Below are positions 21,378 to 22,008 of a stretch of DNA of 22,008 nucleotides, in pieces. The stretch comes from Armatimonadota bacterium (GTDB taxonomy: Bacteria; Sysuimicrobiota; Sysuimicrobiia; Sysuimicrobiales; VGFF01). Position 1 is the first letter of the stretch. Every line of letters begins with the position of its first letter. Both the position numbers and the translations under genes were made by a program. Under the pieces are notes generated by a model that was not told the DNA's origin, searched no databases, and saw only the letters and a program-made list of their open reading frames with translations. The DNA is taken from positions 1-22,008 of the forward strand of contig VGFF01000022.1 of assembly GCA_016868955.1 (NCBI GenBank). Direction: 5' to 3'.

Positions 21378-22008
21378 TCAGCGGTCGTCCAGGCGCCGCC
21401 GGTCTTCCTCCGAAAGGTGGAGGCCGGCGGCGCCGACGTTTTCCGCCAAGTGCGCGAGGCTCGAAGTCCCGGGGATTGGCAGGATGACCGGCGACCGATC
21501 GATCAGCCACGCGAGCGCGACCTGGGTCGGCGTGGCGCTCAACCGAGACGCGACCTCGCGCAGCGCGCCGCCGGCTGCGGCGAGCCGCCCGACGCCGAGC
21601 GGGTAATACGGAACGAACGCGATGCCGGCCCGCCCGCACGCCCGCGCCAAATCCTCCGACCCGCGATCGCTCACGTTGTACGCATTCTGTACGGACGCGA
21701 TCGGCACGATGCGCCGAGCCGCTTCCAGGTGCCGGACCGTGACATTCGACAGACCGACGTGCTGCACGAGCCCTTCGCGGCGGAAGTCGGCGAGCGCGCC
21801 GACCGATTCCTCGAACGGCACCGCCGGGTCGGGGCGGTGCCACTGATACAAAGCGATCCGATCCAGACGCAATCGCTTCAAGCTGCCCTGCTGCGCAAGC
21901 CGCAGATGCTTGGGACGACCATCGGCTTGCCAGCGTCGCGGCCCCGGGCGCAGGCTTCCGCCATTCGTGGCGATGACGAGCCCGGCAGGGTACGGATGCA
22001 AGGCGTCG
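21378..22008 (-). CDS. Aldo/keto reductase, N-terminus beyond the right window edge
   Basis: A minus-strand frame open from the right edge to the stop at 21378 gives about 209 residues of an AKR barrel. Visible blocks are LVIATNGGSLRPGPRRW, RLRLDRIALYQWHRPDPAVP with the His of the catalytic tetrad, EGLVQHVGLSNVTVRHLEAA, VPIASVQNAYNVSDR, GIAFVPYYPLGVG and SATPTQVALAWLIDRSPVIL ending PIPGTSSLAHLAENVGAAGL with the NADPH-binding C-terminal loop. Relatives reduce aldehydes or ketones in the cytoplasm with NADPH. The usual IATKGG reads IATNGG, so the tetrad Lys is replaced by Asn (codon AAT). The Tyr and Asp of the tetrad are outside the window. It converges on the BBE remnant over a 54-bp spacer that contains no recognisable terminator. 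Confidence 0.9.
   Translation of the reverse strand, partial: DALHPYPAGLVIATNGGSLRPGPRRWQADGRPKHLRLAQQGSLKRLRLDRIALYQWHRPDPAVPFEESVGALADFRREGLVQHVGLSNVTVRHLEAARRIVPIASVQNAYNVSDRGSEDLARACGRAGIAFVPYYPLGVGRLAAAGGALREVASRLSATPTQVALAWLIDRSPVILPIPGTSSLAHLAENVGAAGLHLSEEDRRRLDDR

Noticed and set aside
1..22008. CRISPR arrays, insertion sequences or riboswitches
   Set aside because: No regularly spaced repeats, transposase-like protein or recognisable riboswitch core was seen on either strand.

Overview
The window is about 22 kb of GC-rich bacterial chromosome, roughly two-thirds G+C by eye. Shine-Dalgarno sites, tRNA genes with encoded CCA ends, a rho-independent terminator and sigma-70-like promoters make it bacterial rather than archaeal. 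Gene content (CUT2 sugar importer, BKACE enzyme, CocE-type hydrolase, substrate-binding-protein paralogues) suggests a metabolically versatile free-living soil or sediment bacterium. I cannot name the phylum from sequence alone. There is no phage, transposase, integrase or CRISPR array.

Left part (1-4083), mostly housekeeping. A minus-strand pair (partial hypothetical protein, small zinc-ribbon membrane protein) diverges from a plus-strand set: a SufT/MIP18-like protein, a receiver-like protein lacking the phospho-acceptor Asp, and a membrane-anchored His-rich protein broken by a GGCC duplication. Convergent to these are phhB-like pterin carbinolamine dehydratase and pncB (nicotinate phosphoribosyltransferase). 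tRNA-Asp(GTC) and tRNA-Phe(GAA) follow on the plus strand.

Middle part (4084-9113). An M42 aminopeptidase gene is broken by a 28-bp hairpin insertion and lacks its C-terminus. A substrate-binding-protein gene has lost most of its N-terminal half. Next come a DegT-type aminotransferase and an intact paralogue of that binding protein without a signal peptide, closed by a strong terminator. A succinylglutamate desuccinylase/aspartoacylase-family enzyme converges on that terminator.

Right part (9214-22008), a catabolic region. A zinc-dependent dehydrogenase and a VOC protein lead into a GntR-centred divergon. To the left of the regulator are a CocE-type hydrolase, an adenine-deaminase-like amidohydrolase with an altered active site, a BKACE (DUF849) enzyme and a cupin. 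To the right are an SDR and a complete CUT2-type ABC importer (ATPase, permease, secreted binding protein). A remnant of a berberine-bridge FAD oxidase follows, then a partial aldo/keto reductase whose usual catalytic Lys is Asn. The inferred logic is import, hydrolysis/deamination, oxidation of a hydroxy acid, then beta-keto-acid cleavage; the substrate is unknown.

Five genes are frameshifted or truncated. Some lesions could be single-indel assembly errors, but the large deletions cannot, so part of this region appears to be decaying.
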